This document shows positions 47,048 to 55,928 of a stretch of DNA of 64,000 nucleotides, piece by piece. The notes under the pieces were generated by a model. The model saw only the letters and a list, made by a program, of their open reading frames with translations, ran no database searches and was not told the DNA's origin. Both the position numbers and the translations under genes were made by a program. The stretch spans positions 372,001-436,000 of the forward strand of contig NZ_WTVA01000002.1 of assembly GCF_009882935.1 (NCBI RefSeq), given 5' to 3'. Positions within the stretch are counted from its first letter, which is position 1. Each line of letters starts with the position of its first letter. Source of the DNA: Sneathiella chungangensis. Its GTDB lineage: Bacteria > Pseudomonadota > Alphaproteobacteria > Sneathiellales > Sneathiellaceae.

Positions 47048-48013
47048 ATGGCGGAAAGACCTAAAAGGTTTGGATTTCTCCTGACCGATCAGTCAAGCAT
47101 GATTTGTTTCAGCAGCGCCATTGAACCCTTGCGCTCGGCTAACCGTATGAGCGGCCGCCATCTCTATGATTGGAACATTCTTTCGCCGAATGGCCAAAGC
47201 GTGCAGACCAGTAACGGTATCAGCATCCTGCCGGACATGGCGCTGGCCGACGCGACGTCGCTGGACATCCTGTTCGTTTGCGGCGGGATCGGCACGGACA
47301 AGATCAGGGACGAGCATCTTTTCGCCGAGCTTCGTCGCATCGTTCAGCATGGCACGGGCATCGGCGCGCTCAGTACCGGAAGTTTCATTCTGGCGGCGGC
47401 GGGGCTTCTGGACGGTTATCGCTGCACCATCCACTGGGAGGGGGCGATCAGCCTCAAGGAAAGCTATCCGGAACTGATCTTCACCGGCAGCATCTTCGAA
47501 ATTGATCGAAACCGGTTCACCTGCGCCGGCGGCACCTCGGCGATAGATCTGCTGCTTTACATGATCAGCGCGGAGCATGGCGACAAGCTCGCCTATGATA
47601 TCTCGCTTCAGTTCATGCATGACCGTATCCGCAGCCATAGCGACAAACAGCAGGTTGTCAGAAAATTGCAGCTGGCGGCAAAATCCCAGAAGCTTCTGAC
47701 GATTGTCGAAATTATGGAACAGAATATTGAAGAACCTCTCTCGCCGGACGAACTGGCCTCGCAGGTCGGAATTTCCATCCGTCAGGTCGAACGGCTGTTT
47801 CGCCAGCATACGGGACGGTCGCCGGCAAAATATTATATGGAAATGCGGCTGGAACATGCTCGCCTCCTGCTCTTGCAGACCAGTATGTCGATTACGGAAA
47901 TCTACATCGCCTCAGGCTTTTCCACCCATTCGCATTTCGCCAAAAGCTACCGTGAATACTATGGCCTCAGCCCAAGCCGGGAACGCAAACCGGTTTACCG
48001 CATGGCGCATTGA
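47048..48013 (+). CDS. GlxA-family AraC-type transcriptional regulator
   Basis: 321 residues from ATG 47048 (AGGGA 7 bases upstream). N-terminal DJ-1/PfpI-like domain (FGFLLTDQSSMICFSSAIEP, FVCGGIGTDKIRDE) and C-terminal AraC HTH pair (LASQVGISIRQVERLFRQHT and ITEIYIASGFSTHSHFAKSY). Related to regulators of glycine-betaine/carnitine catabolism (GbdR, CdhR) that sense small amines; no such genes are adjacent, so the target is elsewhere. 129 bases before the CmcI-like gene. Confidence 0.92.
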   Translation: MAERPKRFGFLLTDQSSMICFSSAIEPLRSANRMSGRHLYDWNILSPNGQSVQTSNGISILPDMALADATSLDILFVCGGIGTDKIRDEHLFAELRRIVQHGTGIGALSTGSFILAAAGLLDGYRCTIHWEGAISLKESYPELIFTGSIFEIDRNRFTCAGGTSAIDLLLYMISAEHGDKLAYDISLQFMHDRIRSHSDKQQVVRKLQLAAKSQKLLTIVEIMEQNIEEPLSPDELASQVGISIRQVERLFRQHTGRSPAKYYMEMRLEHARLLLLQTSMSITEIYIASGFSTHSHFAKSYREYYGLSPSRERKPVYRMAH

Positions 48014-48142
48014 GGGCGCTGCTTTTCGGAACAAATATCTAAATCGGTTGTTTTACCCCCGAAGGGCGGTTAGAAAGCAGGAAGCGCGCGAGATGCCGCC
48101 GGTGCCCGCAAGGGCCGCGTTGTCATTTTATTGAGGTTAGTT

Positions 48143-48970
48143 ATGCCGTCAGATAAAACCGATCCGATTCTCCAGTTCCAAGAGGAAGTCGCCGAGACGA
48201 TCAGATCCTATCAGGGGGAAGCCGAATGGCGGCAGCTGTCCCATGATTGGCTGACCCAGGCGCTGGCGAAGCGGTACGTCTATAACTTTGCTTCGCTGGG
48301 CCGCCCGATCATCCAGCTTCCGACGGATATCGTCGCCTTTCAGGAGATTGTCTGGAACGTGAAGCCGGATTTGATTATTGAGACAGGCATTGCGCATGGC
48401 GGCTCTCTGATCCAGAGCGCGGCGATGCTGGCGCTCCTCGATTATTGCGACGCGGTGGAGGCGGGTACGATGCTCGATCCGGCATCGCCGAAGCGCCGGG
48501 TTCTCGGGATCGATATCGATATCCGCGCCCATAACCGCGATGCCATCCGGGCGCATCCCATGGCGGGTCGGATCGACATGATCGAAGGGTCATCTATCGA
48601 TCCGGAAATTGTTGCGGAGGTGACAGCGGCGGCGGCGAATTACTCGCGCGTCCTGGTCAGCCTCGACAGCAATCACACCCATGATCACGTGCTCGGTGAA
48701 CTGGAGGCCTATGCGCCGCTCACCAGCAAGGGAAGCTACTGCCTCGTGTTCGATACCATCGTCGAGGATATGCCGGAGGATTTCTATCCGGACCGGCCCT
48801 GGCATCCGGGGAACAGCCCGAAAAGCGCGGTGTTCGAGTATCTGAAGAAGCTTGAAAGCGGCACCGTCCTTGCCGCCGACGGCGCACCGCTCCATTTCGA
48901 GAATGACCAGATGCTGCAGGACAAGCTGATGTTTTCCGTCACGCCTGACGGCTTCCTGAAGCGGGTTTAG
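48143..48970 (+). CDS. CmcI/cephalosporin hydroxylase-family SAM methyltransferase-like protein
   Basis: 275 residues, ATG 48143 with GAGG close upstream. The family signature DLIIETGIAHGGSLIQSAAM (about residue 77), LGIDIDIRAHNR and SLDSNHTHDHV is clear. CmcI-type proteins bind SAM and act as O-methyltransferases on sugars (e.g. rhamnose in surface polymers) despite the historical name. Location next to a glycosyltransferase and a sulfotransferase suggests modification of a surface glycan. Confidence 0.88.
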   Translation: MPSDKTDPILQFQEEVAETIRSYQGEAEWRQLSHDWLTQALAKRYVYNFASLGRPIIQLPTDIVAFQEIVWNVKPDLIIETGIAHGGSLIQSAAMLALLDYCDAVEAGTMLDPASPKRRVLGIDIDIRAHNRDAIRAHPMAGRIDMIEGSSIDPEIVAEVTAAAANYSRVLVSLDSNHTHDHVLGELEAYAPLTSKGSYCLVFDTIVEDMPEDFYPDRPWHPGNSPKSAVFEYLKKLESGTVLAADGAPLHFENDQMLQDKLMFSVTPDGFLKRV

Positions 48971-49000
48971 ATCGCGCATGCGGCTATCGGTGACTATCTC

Positions 49001-50242
49001 ATGAAGATCAGCATTGTTGTCCCGACACGAAACCGGGCGGAGTTCCTGAAATACTGCCTTGAGACTTGCCTCGCGCCCTCCGATCCGGAGATTGAGGTTG
49101 TCGTCAGTGACAACAACAGTATGGACGATACCCGATCCGTCGTGGCCGCCTTCACGGACCCGCGGCTTGTCTATGTCCATCCGGGACGCGATCTCAGCAT
49201 GCGGCAGAATTTCGAATTCGCGCTGTCCCACGCGACGGGCGACTATGTCATTTTTATCGGCGATGACGATGGCGTGGTGCCGAACGGGATCGCGACGCTC
49301 CGGTACCTGATCGACAAATTTCACCCCGATATCATTACCTGGCGGCATATCACCTATATCTGGCCGCATCAGGAGCCGGTACCGACGGACGGCATCCTGA
49401 AATTCCGCTATCGCGATTTCTGCGGGCCGCTGTTCAAGTTGAACCCGAAACAGATTTTCCAGGATTTCTGCGATGCCCGGCTGATTAACTACCGGGACGG
49501 AGCAAATATCTACCACGGGTGCGTCGCCCGGCCTGTCATCGACCGGATCAAGGCGAAGGGGGGCGAGTATTTCCAGGGCCAGATCCCCGATGTGAATACC
49601 GCCCTCTCCAATCTGATCGAGGCGGACTCCATGCTGTGGGTCCGCAATCCGGTGACTATCGCCGGCGCCGGTGAAAAGAGCAATGGCTCCGCGATGAACG
49701 CGCCGACGAAATCAACGGAAAAGCAGGCGAAAATTGCGGAAAACTTCACTGAGCTGGCAGAGGCGGACAAAATCGCGCCTGAGATTGATCTGCGCATTCG
49801 CTCCATCCCTGCCTATGTTTATGCCAATCTGATGCGGCTCAATACGGATCATTTGGACGGCGCCTACAAGATCGATCATGCCCGCTGGCGGGAGGTGATC
49901 ATCGACGACATGCGCAAATTCCCGAAGCAGAACCGATGCTGGGACGTTCTGGAGGATTTTTTTGTGGCGATGGACCCCGGCTATCAAAGAACTGGCCTTT
50001 CCGATCCACCTGGCCAGACGGAGGACGAGGAGACTGCCGCGCCGTCAGCCGCAAAAAAACGCAAGTCGCTGCTGCGACAAGAGGATCTGGTGAATGTCGC
50101 GACGGTGGTCGGCTGGCTTCAGGCGGTGACGGGCAAGCCTTATTTTCCATCCGAGAATAAAGGTCTCGCCTTCCTGATGCAGCTGTTAAAATCGATCGAA
50201 ATGCGATCGAACGTGAAATCAATTGAGAGTTCGAGAAACTAA
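49001..50242 (+). CDS. Family 2 glycosyltransferase
   Basis: 413 residues. GT-A fold at the N-terminus: ISIVVPTRNRAEFLKYCLET, EVVVSDNNSMDDTRSVVAAF and the metal-binding IFIGDDDGVVPNG (DxD-like). The C-terminal 150 residues are helical and not conserved with common GT2s. Donor and acceptor unknown. Lies between the CmcI-like and sulfotransferase genes, all on the plus strand with short gaps. Confidence 0.9.
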   Translation: MKISIVVPTRNRAEFLKYCLETCLAPSDPEIEVVVSDNNSMDDTRSVVAAFTDPRLVYVHPGRDLSMRQNFEFALSHATGDYVIFIGDDDGVVPNGIATLRYLIDKFHPDIITWRHITYIWPHQEPVPTDGILKFRYRDFCGPLFKLNPKQIFQDFCDARLINYRDGANIYHGCVARPVIDRIKAKGGEYFQGQIPDVNTALSNLIEADSMLWVRNPVTIAGAGEKSNGSAMNAPTKSTEKQAKIAENFTELAEADKIAPEIDLRIRSIPAYVYANLMRLNTDHLDGAYKIDHARWREVIIDDMRKFPKQNRCWDVLEDFFVAMDPGYQRTGLSDPPGQTEDEETAAPSAAKKRKSLLRQEDLVNVATVVGWLQAVTGKPYFPSENKGLAFLMQLLKSIEMRSNVKSIESSRN

Positions 50243-50281
50243 CGAGGACGCGTGCTCCTCCGAATGCTAGGTGAGGCTGTC

Positions 50282-51073
50282 ATGAGAAGAAATAACCGAC
50301 CATTGAACGCGACCTATCTGGCGATGGATGGTTTGTTGAGCCGAATCCTTCCGCAGCAGAAACCGCATATCCTGATTGCCTGTATGCCGAAGTCCGCCTC
50401 GACCTTCCTTGCCAGCGCCATTTCCGAACTGCCGGGCTTCCGCCGTTGCCGGCTGACACCGGACTGGGGCGCACGGGAGCAGGAGTTGAGCGCAATTCGA
50501 CTTTCGCGCTACAACCACAGCCGGTATGTTTCCCAGCACCATCTCCGGTGCAGCGAGTGGACGCGCCAGCTCATCGCACAATATAATCTGACGCCCGTGG
50601 TCCTTGTGCGCAATCTCGCCGACAGCGTCATCAGCATACGGGACCATATCCGCCGAGCGCCTGGTGCGGGGCCGGCTGCCTATTTCGATGAAAGCCATCT
50701 CGCCATGCCGGACAGCGAGTTTGAGGATGCTATCGTCCGGCTAAACATCCCCTGGTATCTCAATTTCTACGCCGGCTGGAGGGCGGTCGGCGATGTCCCT
50801 ATTTATGATTTTGATGAGTATACGGCGGAACCAGTCCGGATTATAAGCGAGATTCTCACGGGGGCGTCCGTCAATATGCCGGATGAGAAAATCGCGGACG
50901 CCCTGGAGCGGGTAAGCAAGTCCAAGACGCGGTTTAACGTCGGGCAATCCGGACGGGGCCGCCAGCTTTCCGACAATGCCAAGGCGTCGCTTACTCGCCT
51001 GCTGGAGTTTTACCCGAACTTACAGGACGACCCGCTGTTCGTGAAAACCCGCGAAACGATCTCCGACGCCTGA
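50282..51073 (+). CDS. Sulfotransferase-like protein
   Basis: 263 residues from ATG 50282 (GAGG 5 bases upstream; GTG 50252 possible). PAPS-binding 5'-phosphosulfate loop ILIACMPKSASTFLASAISE and 3'-phosphate segment TPVVLVRNLADSVISIRDHI fit the sulfotransferase superfamily. Would transfer sulfate from PAPS to a sugar hydroxyl in the island's glycan; family call is good, specificity unknown. PAPS synthesis genes are not in the window. Confidence 0.8.
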   Translation: MRRNNRPLNATYLAMDGLLSRILPQQKPHILIACMPKSASTFLASAISELPGFRRCRLTPDWGAREQELSAIRLSRYNHSRYVSQHHLRCSEWTRQLIAQYNLTPVVLVRNLADSVISIRDHIRRAPGAGPAAYFDESHLAMPDSEFEDAIVRLNIPWYLNFYAGWRAVGDVPIYDFDEYTAEPVRIISEILTGASVNMPDEKIADALERVSKSKTRFNVGQSGRGRQLSDNAKASLTRLLEFYPNLQDDPLFVKTRETISDA

Positions 51074-51090
51074 GTTTCGCGGGCGGGATC

Positions 51091-51972
51091 CTATTTCTCA
51101 AGATAGCTTTTCAGCCCGTCGGAGAGGGACATTGGTTTTTTATCCCAAATACCTATCAAGCGGCTGTTTTCACCCTGAAGGGTGCTGGTTGCTTTTGCTT
51201 GCCTCACTCTCTCATCAAGCGCGGGGATCAGAGTATCCTTGTCCAGTAAACGCGCGCATTCCAGCGCGATTTCATGGGGTAGGTGAGCCACGCCGGAGCA
51301 GATATTGACCGTGCCCACCGGCTCCGAGGCGGCGAGGCATTCAAGCGCCGCCGCGACATCCCCGACATGGATCATATCGACGGCGCGGTCCGGGGCCTGG
51401 ATGGCGGGCAGGCGGCCCGCAGAAATTTCCCGGAAGATATAGGAGATCAGCTTGCTCTCGTCCTCATCCGGGCCATAGGGGAAGAAAATCCGCGCCCAGA
51501 CGAGGGAAATATCCTTCGCGATAACCCCGGCAAGAGCCATGAAGGCAAGTTTGGAGGCGGAATAATAGGTCGTCGCGTTGAGCGGCGAGGTGCCCTCATC
51601 GAGCGGGCTGTTTTCCCATTTATACTCGGCGCAACTTCCGGCCAGCACCGCCTTCTCTCCGCCATGGCGAACGAAGGCGTCGAGAAGAAACGCGCTCGAT
51701 GAAACCCAGCGGAAATTTTCCGTTGAATGCCAGAACTTGCCGGGCGTTGCCTCCCATGCGAGGTGGATCAGATGACTGGGGCGCCGGGTTTTGAGGAGGC
51801 CGTCCACCGCCGCCGGATCATGCAGATCAAGCGCGACATGCTCATGATGCTGCGAGATCGCCAGGGTTGCGTTGCGCGAGATCGATAGCACCTGCCAGCC
51901 TTCCGCCAGCAGTCGGCGAATCACATGCCGGCCGATAAAGCCGGTCGCGCCGGTGACCAGGCAGCATTTCAT
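51091..51972 (-). CDS. NAD(P)-dependent sugar epimerase/4-ketoreductase
   Basis: 293 residues. Rossmann loop LVTGATGFIGRHVIRRLLAE and catalytic YYSASKLAFM (YxxxK). Last gene of a five-gene operon (rfbF, rfbG, C-methyltransferase, rfbC, this gene); its ATG overlaps the rfbC stop as ATGA. Position and family suggest it reduces the 4-keto group of the CDP-sugar intermediate to finish the branched deoxyhexose. Confidence 0.88.
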   Translation of the reverse strand: MKCCLVTGATGFIGRHVIRRLLAEGWQVLSISRNATLAISQHHEHVALDLHDPAAVDGLLKTRRPSHLIHLAWEATPGKFWHSTENFRWVSSSAFLLDAFVRHGGEKAVLAGSCAEYKWENSPLDEGTSPLNATTYYSASKLAFMALAGVIAKDISLVWARIFFPYGPDEDESKLISYIFREISAGRLPAIQAPDRAVDMIHVGDVAAALECLAASEPVGTVNICSGVAHLPHEIALECARLLDKDTLIPALDERVRQAKATSTLQGENSRLIGIWDKKPMSLSDGLKSYLEK

Positions 51973-52508
51973 TGGATCGCGTCCTCAAGCGAGCCGAGGC
52001 CCGCGTCCCGCGCGGAAATCACCTTGGGCTCGCCGGGCCAGTCGATGCCGATCACGGGATCATCCCAGCGAAAGCCGCGGTCATGACCGGGCGTATAGGC
52101 GGGGCTCATCTGGTAGAAAACCTCGCTGTCATCCTCCAGCGTGAGGAACCCGTGGGCGCATCCCGCGGGGATAAAGAGGGCGCGGCCATTTTTGCGGCTA
52201 AGCTCGACGCCGATCCAGTTCCTGAAAGACGGGGAGTGCGGGCGGATATCCACGGCGACGTCGAATATTTTCCCGGCGCTGCATCGCACGAGTTTCGTTT
52301 CCTCATGGGGCGCAGCATGAAAATGCATTCCGCGCAATGTATAGGCGGAATTATTGGCGGAGATATTGCTTTGAACGGGCAGGAAATCGATGCCGTGATC
52401 GGCGAATTCCCGGGTGCAGAAACTCCGGGCGAAATGGCCACGCTCATCCTCGATCACCTCGGGCTCGATGAGGAAAACCCCTGCGATTTCCGTTTCCGTG
52501 AAAATCAT
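51969..52508 (-). CDS. rfbC: NDP-4-keto-6-deoxyhexose 3,5-epimerase (RfbC family)
   Basis: 179 residues, cupin-fold epimerase. Catalytic His in TLRGMHFHAAPHEE (about residue 62) and Tyr in SEVFYQMSPAY (about 132); FIPAGCAHGFLTLEDDSE is the conserved core. In a CDP-sugar operon it probably acts as a 5- or 3,5-epimerase on the CDP-4-keto-6-deoxy sugar. ATGA overlaps with genes on both sides imply translational coupling. Confidence 0.9.
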   Translation of the reverse strand: MIFTETEIAGVFLIEPEVIEDERGHFARSFCTREFADHGIDFLPVQSNISANNSAYTLRGMHFHAAPHEETKLVRCSAGKIFDVAVDIRPHSPSFRNWIGVELSRKNGRALFIPAGCAHGFLTLEDDSEVFYQMSPAYTPGHDRGFRWDDPVIGIDWPGEPKVISARDAGLGSLEDAIQ

Positions 52509-53743
52509 GACAGGACCTCAAGCTCCGGGATGGGAATGACGAACCGACCGCCCCAATCCCGGATGGCCGCCATGTCGGTGGAGATTTCTTCCGCCAGGTT
52601 CCACGGCAGGATCAGGACATAATCGGGCTTTTCGGTCCAGATCTTGTCTGGCGCGAAAACGGGAATATGGCTTCCCGGGAGAAGGGTTCCCTGCTTTTCC
52701 GGATTGCGGTCCACGACAAACTCGATGAGTTCCGGCCCGACGCCGCAATAGTTGAGCAGCGTGTTCCCCTTGGCGGCCGCGCCATAGCCCGCGACCGTTT
52801 TCCCCCCGGCTTTCGCATTCTGCAGGAAGGCGAGAAGATCATCGCGCACCGTCTCGACCCTCGGCGTGAAGTTCCCATAGGCGGCAAGCGTATCAAGGCC
52901 CGCCGCGCTCTCTTTCTCGCGAACGGCGCTCAATCCGGCGGTCTCCGCATATTTCTGCGCCTCCTTATGGCAGGCGTAGACGCGCAGCGAGCCGCCATGG
53001 GTCGGTAGTTCCTCAACATCGAAGACTTTCAACCCATGGGCGCCGAGAATTTTTTCGACGGTCAGGAGCGAGAGATAGGAGTAATGCTCATGATAGATGG
53101 TGTCGAACTGCACCTTCTCGATCAGATTGAGAAGATGCGGAAATTCAATCGTAAAGACGCCTGTTTCCGAGAGGAGGATGGGGATGCCCCCGATAAAATC
53201 GTTAATGTCCGGCACATGCGCCATGACATTGTTGGCGGCCATCAGGTCCGCCTGGAGCCCGTTTTTTGCGAGTCGGTTTGCAGTTTCAATGCCAAAGAAT
53301 GCCACCTCGGTTTTTACACCCACCGCGTCGGCCGCCTTGGCGACGTTTGCCGCGGGTTCGATACCGAGGACCGGGATGCCCTTGTCCACAAAATGCTTGA
53401 GCAGGTAGCCGTCGTTGCTAGCGATCTCGATGACGAGGGAATTTTGACCAAGGCCGAGCTGTTGCGTCAGTTTCTCCGCATAACGCCGCGCATGTTCCAC
53501 CCAACTGCTGGAGAAGGAGGAAAAATAGGCGTAGTCGGAGAAAATATCCTCCGCCGGGACAACATCCTCCACCTGCACCAGAAAGCAGTTCACGCAGACC
53601 CGGGCATGCAGCGGGTATGATTTTTCCGCCGCGATATCCCGCTCTTCGCGCAGATAGCTGTTGGCGAGTGGGGTCGCGCCCAGATCGACGAACGTCCGGG
53701 TCAGTTCCTGGTGACAGAAACGGCAGGTGAGGGGAGTCGTCAT
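52505..53743 (-). CDS. NDP-hexose C-methyltransferase (TylCIII-type)
   Basis: 412 residues. N-terminal zinc domain (CRFCHQEL and CVNCFLVQ), central SAM domain (SLVIEIASNDGYLLKHFVDK, LMAANNVMAHVPDINDF, HEHYSYLSL) and C-terminal substrate domain (VAGYGAAAKGNTLLNYCGVG). This three-part layout is that of 3-C-methyltransferases acting on NDP-4-keto-deoxysugars, e.g. in mycarose synthesis. Between rfbG and rfbC, it adds the branch methyl to a CDP-4-keto-6-deoxyhexose. The carbon methylated is inferred. Confidence 0.9.
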   Translation of the reverse strand: MTTPLTCRFCHQELTRTFVDLGATPLANSYLREERDIAAEKSYPLHARVCVNCFLVQVEDVVPAEDIFSDYAYFSSFSSSWVEHARRYAEKLTQQLGLGQNSLVIEIASNDGYLLKHFVDKGIPVLGIEPAANVAKAADAVGVKTEVAFFGIETANRLAKNGLQADLMAANNVMAHVPDINDFIGGIPILLSETGVFTIEFPHLLNLIEKVQFDTIYHEHYSYLSLLTVEKILGAHGLKVFDVEELPTHGGSLRVYACHKEAQKYAETAGLSAVREKESAAGLDTLAAYGNFTPRVETVRDDLLAFLQNAKAGGKTVAGYGAAAKGNTLLNYCGVGPELIEFVVDRNPEKQGTLLPGSHIPVFAPDKIWTEKPDYVLILPWNLAEEISTDMAAIRDWGGRFVIPIPELEVLS

Positions 53744-54813
53744 AAGGGGGCCTCGTATTCGTCAATCTGCGAGAGGGTAAAGGCATATATATCGGCCGTC
53801 TCGCCGAAGGCTTTATACCAGTCGACCGTTTTTGCCAGCGTTTCCGTGGGCGTCCATCTCGAGCGCCAGCCGAACGTCTCGTTCGCCAGCGAGGCATCGA
53901 GCGCGAGATGCGATTTTTCAGGCGGCTGCGCGTCGTTCACCAGCGCCCAGTCGCCATCGATCCCGAAGGCCTTCTGAACGGCGCGGGCAATCTCGCCGAC
54001 CGTCACCACCTCGCCGCCCTGCGGTCCGAAGTTGAGCGCTTTGGGAAGCGCGTTGCCGCCACTACTGGCCAGTGCCTGCAAATAGACGAGATAGCCGGAA
54101 ACGGATTCAAGCACATGCTGCCAGGGGCGGGTCGCGCCGGGATAGCGAAGGGTGACGCTCTTCCCGGTCTGCGCCGCGCGCCAGATATCGGGGATCAGCC
54201 GGTCTTCGGAAAAATCGCCGCCGCCGATGACATTGCCGGCGCGTCCCGTCGCCACGGGAATGGCTTTCTCGTTAAAAAAACTCTTCGCATAGGACGCCAC
54301 GGCGATTTCCGAGACCGCCTTGGAGGAGGAGTAAGGGTCGTCACCGCCGAGCGGGTCGCTTTCCGTGAAGGCGCGGCCATCGTCGCTGTTCTGGTAGACC
54401 TTGTCGCTGGTGATGATCAGCGCCGCCTTGAGATCCGTCAGGTCCCGCAGGGCTTCCAGCAGGTTGACCGTGCCCATGACGTTGGTCTCGTAGGTATAGA
54501 CCGGCTCGCGGTAGGACCGCCGCACCAGCGCCTGTGCCGCCATATGCAGCACGATCTCGGGGTTACTTTCCCTTACCGCGACCGACAGCTTGTCCGCATC
54601 GCGGATATCGATGAAATGGGACGTGAGGGGCAGGTGACCCTGGATGCTGTTATACAGGGAATGATCGCCGTCGGCGGGGAGAGAAATACCGGTGACCTCC
54701 GCGCCCATTTTGGCGAGCCACGCCGCCGCCCAGGCGCCCTTGAAGCCCGTATGGCCGGTCAAGAGGACCCGGCGTCCCTTCCAGAATTCCGGATGCACTT
54801 TGGCGGACGTCAT
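53740..54813 (-). CDS. rfbG: CDP-glucose 4,6-dehydratase
   Basis: 357 residues from ATG 54813 (GGAG 8 bases upstream). NAD-binding loop VLLTGHTGFKGAWAAAWLAK, catalytic YSSSKAVSE (YxxxK), and VYQNSDDGRAF / ATRPWQHVLESVSGYL are distinctive for CDP-glucose dehydratases rather than dTDP forms. Converts CDP-glucose to CDP-4-keto-6-deoxyglucose. Follows rfbF by 16 bases. Confidence 0.95.
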   Translation of the reverse strand: MTSAKVHPEFWKGRRVLLTGHTGFKGAWAAAWLAKMGAEVTGISLPADGDHSLYNSIQGHLPLTSHFIDIRDADKLSVAVRESNPEIVLHMAAQALVRRSYREPVYTYETNVMGTVNLLEALRDLTDLKAALIITSDKVYQNSDDGRAFTESDPLGGDDPYSSSKAVSEIAVASYAKSFFNEKAIPVATGRAGNVIGGGDFSEDRLIPDIWRAAQTGKSVTLRYPGATRPWQHVLESVSGYLVYLQALASSGGNALPKALNFGPQGGEVVTVGEIARAVQKAFGIDGDWALVNDAQPPEKSHLALDASLANETFGWRSRWTPTETLAKTVDWYKAFGETADIYAFTLSQIDEYEAPL

Positions 54814-54829
54814 GTCATCTTCTCCGCGG

Positions 54830-55603
54830 TCAATCCCAGACCCGCCAGGGGGCCTTGCCGTTGTTCCAGAGATTTTCCAGATGATTTTTCTCGCGCAGGG
54901 TATCCATCGGCTGCCAGAACCCTGTGTGGCGATAGGCGGATAACTGCCCGTCGGCGGCGAGGCTGGTGAGCGGATCGTTCTCCCAGGGCATATCATCGCC
55001 GGAAATGCGCGACAGGACTGACGGTTCCAGCACGAAAAATCCGCCATTGATCAGCCCGTTGTCGCCCGCCGGTTTCTCGACAAATTCCTTGACCGCGCCG
55101 TTTTCGATGACGGTTGCGCCGAACCGGCCCGGCGGCGCCACCGCCGTCAGGGTGGCTTCGCGTCCTTCGGCTTTATGAAAGGCGATCAGCTTGGCGATAT
55201 CCACATCGGCGACGCCGTCGCCATAGGTCATGCAGAAGGTTTCATTCGGATCGAGATAGCCCGCGACGCGTTTCAAGCGGCCGCCGGTCATGGTTGCCTC
55301 GCCGGTTTCCACCAGCGTGACGCGCCAGGGTTCCGCCTTCGCCTTGTGATAGGTGATGTCGTTGCTTTCAAGATCGAAGGTGACATCGGAACGATGCAGG
55401 AAATAGTTGGCGAAATATTCCTTGATGACATAGCTGCGGTAGCCCAGGCAGATGATAAAATCATGAATGCCGTAGTGGGAATAAATCTTCATGATATGCC
55501 ACAGGATCGGGTATTCGCCGATTTCGATCATGGGCTTTGGTTTGAGATGGGATTCCTCTGAAATGCGGGTGCCAAGTCCGCCGGCCAAGATAACTGCTTT
55601 CAA
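54830..55603 (-). CDS. rfbF: Glucose-1-phosphate cytidylyltransferase
   Basis: 257 residues. Makes CDP-glucose from glucose-1-phosphate and CTP. Nucleotide loop VILAGGLGTRISEESHLKPK and YSHYGIHDFIICLGYRSYVI are typical of RfbF. Start is TTG 55603 with AGGGG 7 bases upstream; no ATG alternative keeps the nucleotide loop. First gene of the five-gene operon, so the sugar is CDP-linked. Confidence 0.95.
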   Translation of the reverse strand: MKAVILAGGLGTRISEESHLKPKPMIEIGEYPILWHIMKIYSHYGIHDFIICLGYRSYVIKEYFANYFLHRSDVTFDLESNDITYHKAKAEPWRVTLVETGEATMTGGRLKRVAGYLDPNETFCMTYGDGVADVDIAKLIAFHKAEGREATLTAVAPPGRFGATVIENGAVKEFVEKPAGDNGLINGGFFVLEPSVLSRISGDDMPWENDPLTSLAADGQLSAYRHTGFWQPMDTLREKNHLENLWNNGKAPWRVWD

Positions 55604-55928
55604 CGATATCCCCTTATTCCTTCCGCGATTGCCCTAGTTTAAGCAAGCGGCGCCGAATTGGTAAGTCTTATTTCAACATCGGTCGTGGGTGTCAAGGTTG
55701 CGCAGCCGCGAGTTTTCGGATGAATTTATGGAAACTTGCCCTATGCTTGCCAACCAAGTGATGCGGAAAATAGATTCGTTTTCGGATTGGATATGCTCCG
55801 CATAATTCAAGGTGAAATAACCAAAAATCACTTGCGTCGGGCGGGGGAGGATGTAGGTTACCCCGCATTTAATAGCGTCGATTGATAATTTTCAGTTATT
55901 GCAACGCGGGAAAATCGAAGAACCTGGT
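55604..55928. other. Intergenic region between rfbF and the desaturase gene
   Basis: About 325 bases between divergent genes. It holds the promoters of the sugar operon and of the desaturase-led cluster, but no confident -35/-10 pair or operator could be picked. No RNA gene seen. Confidence 0.5.
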
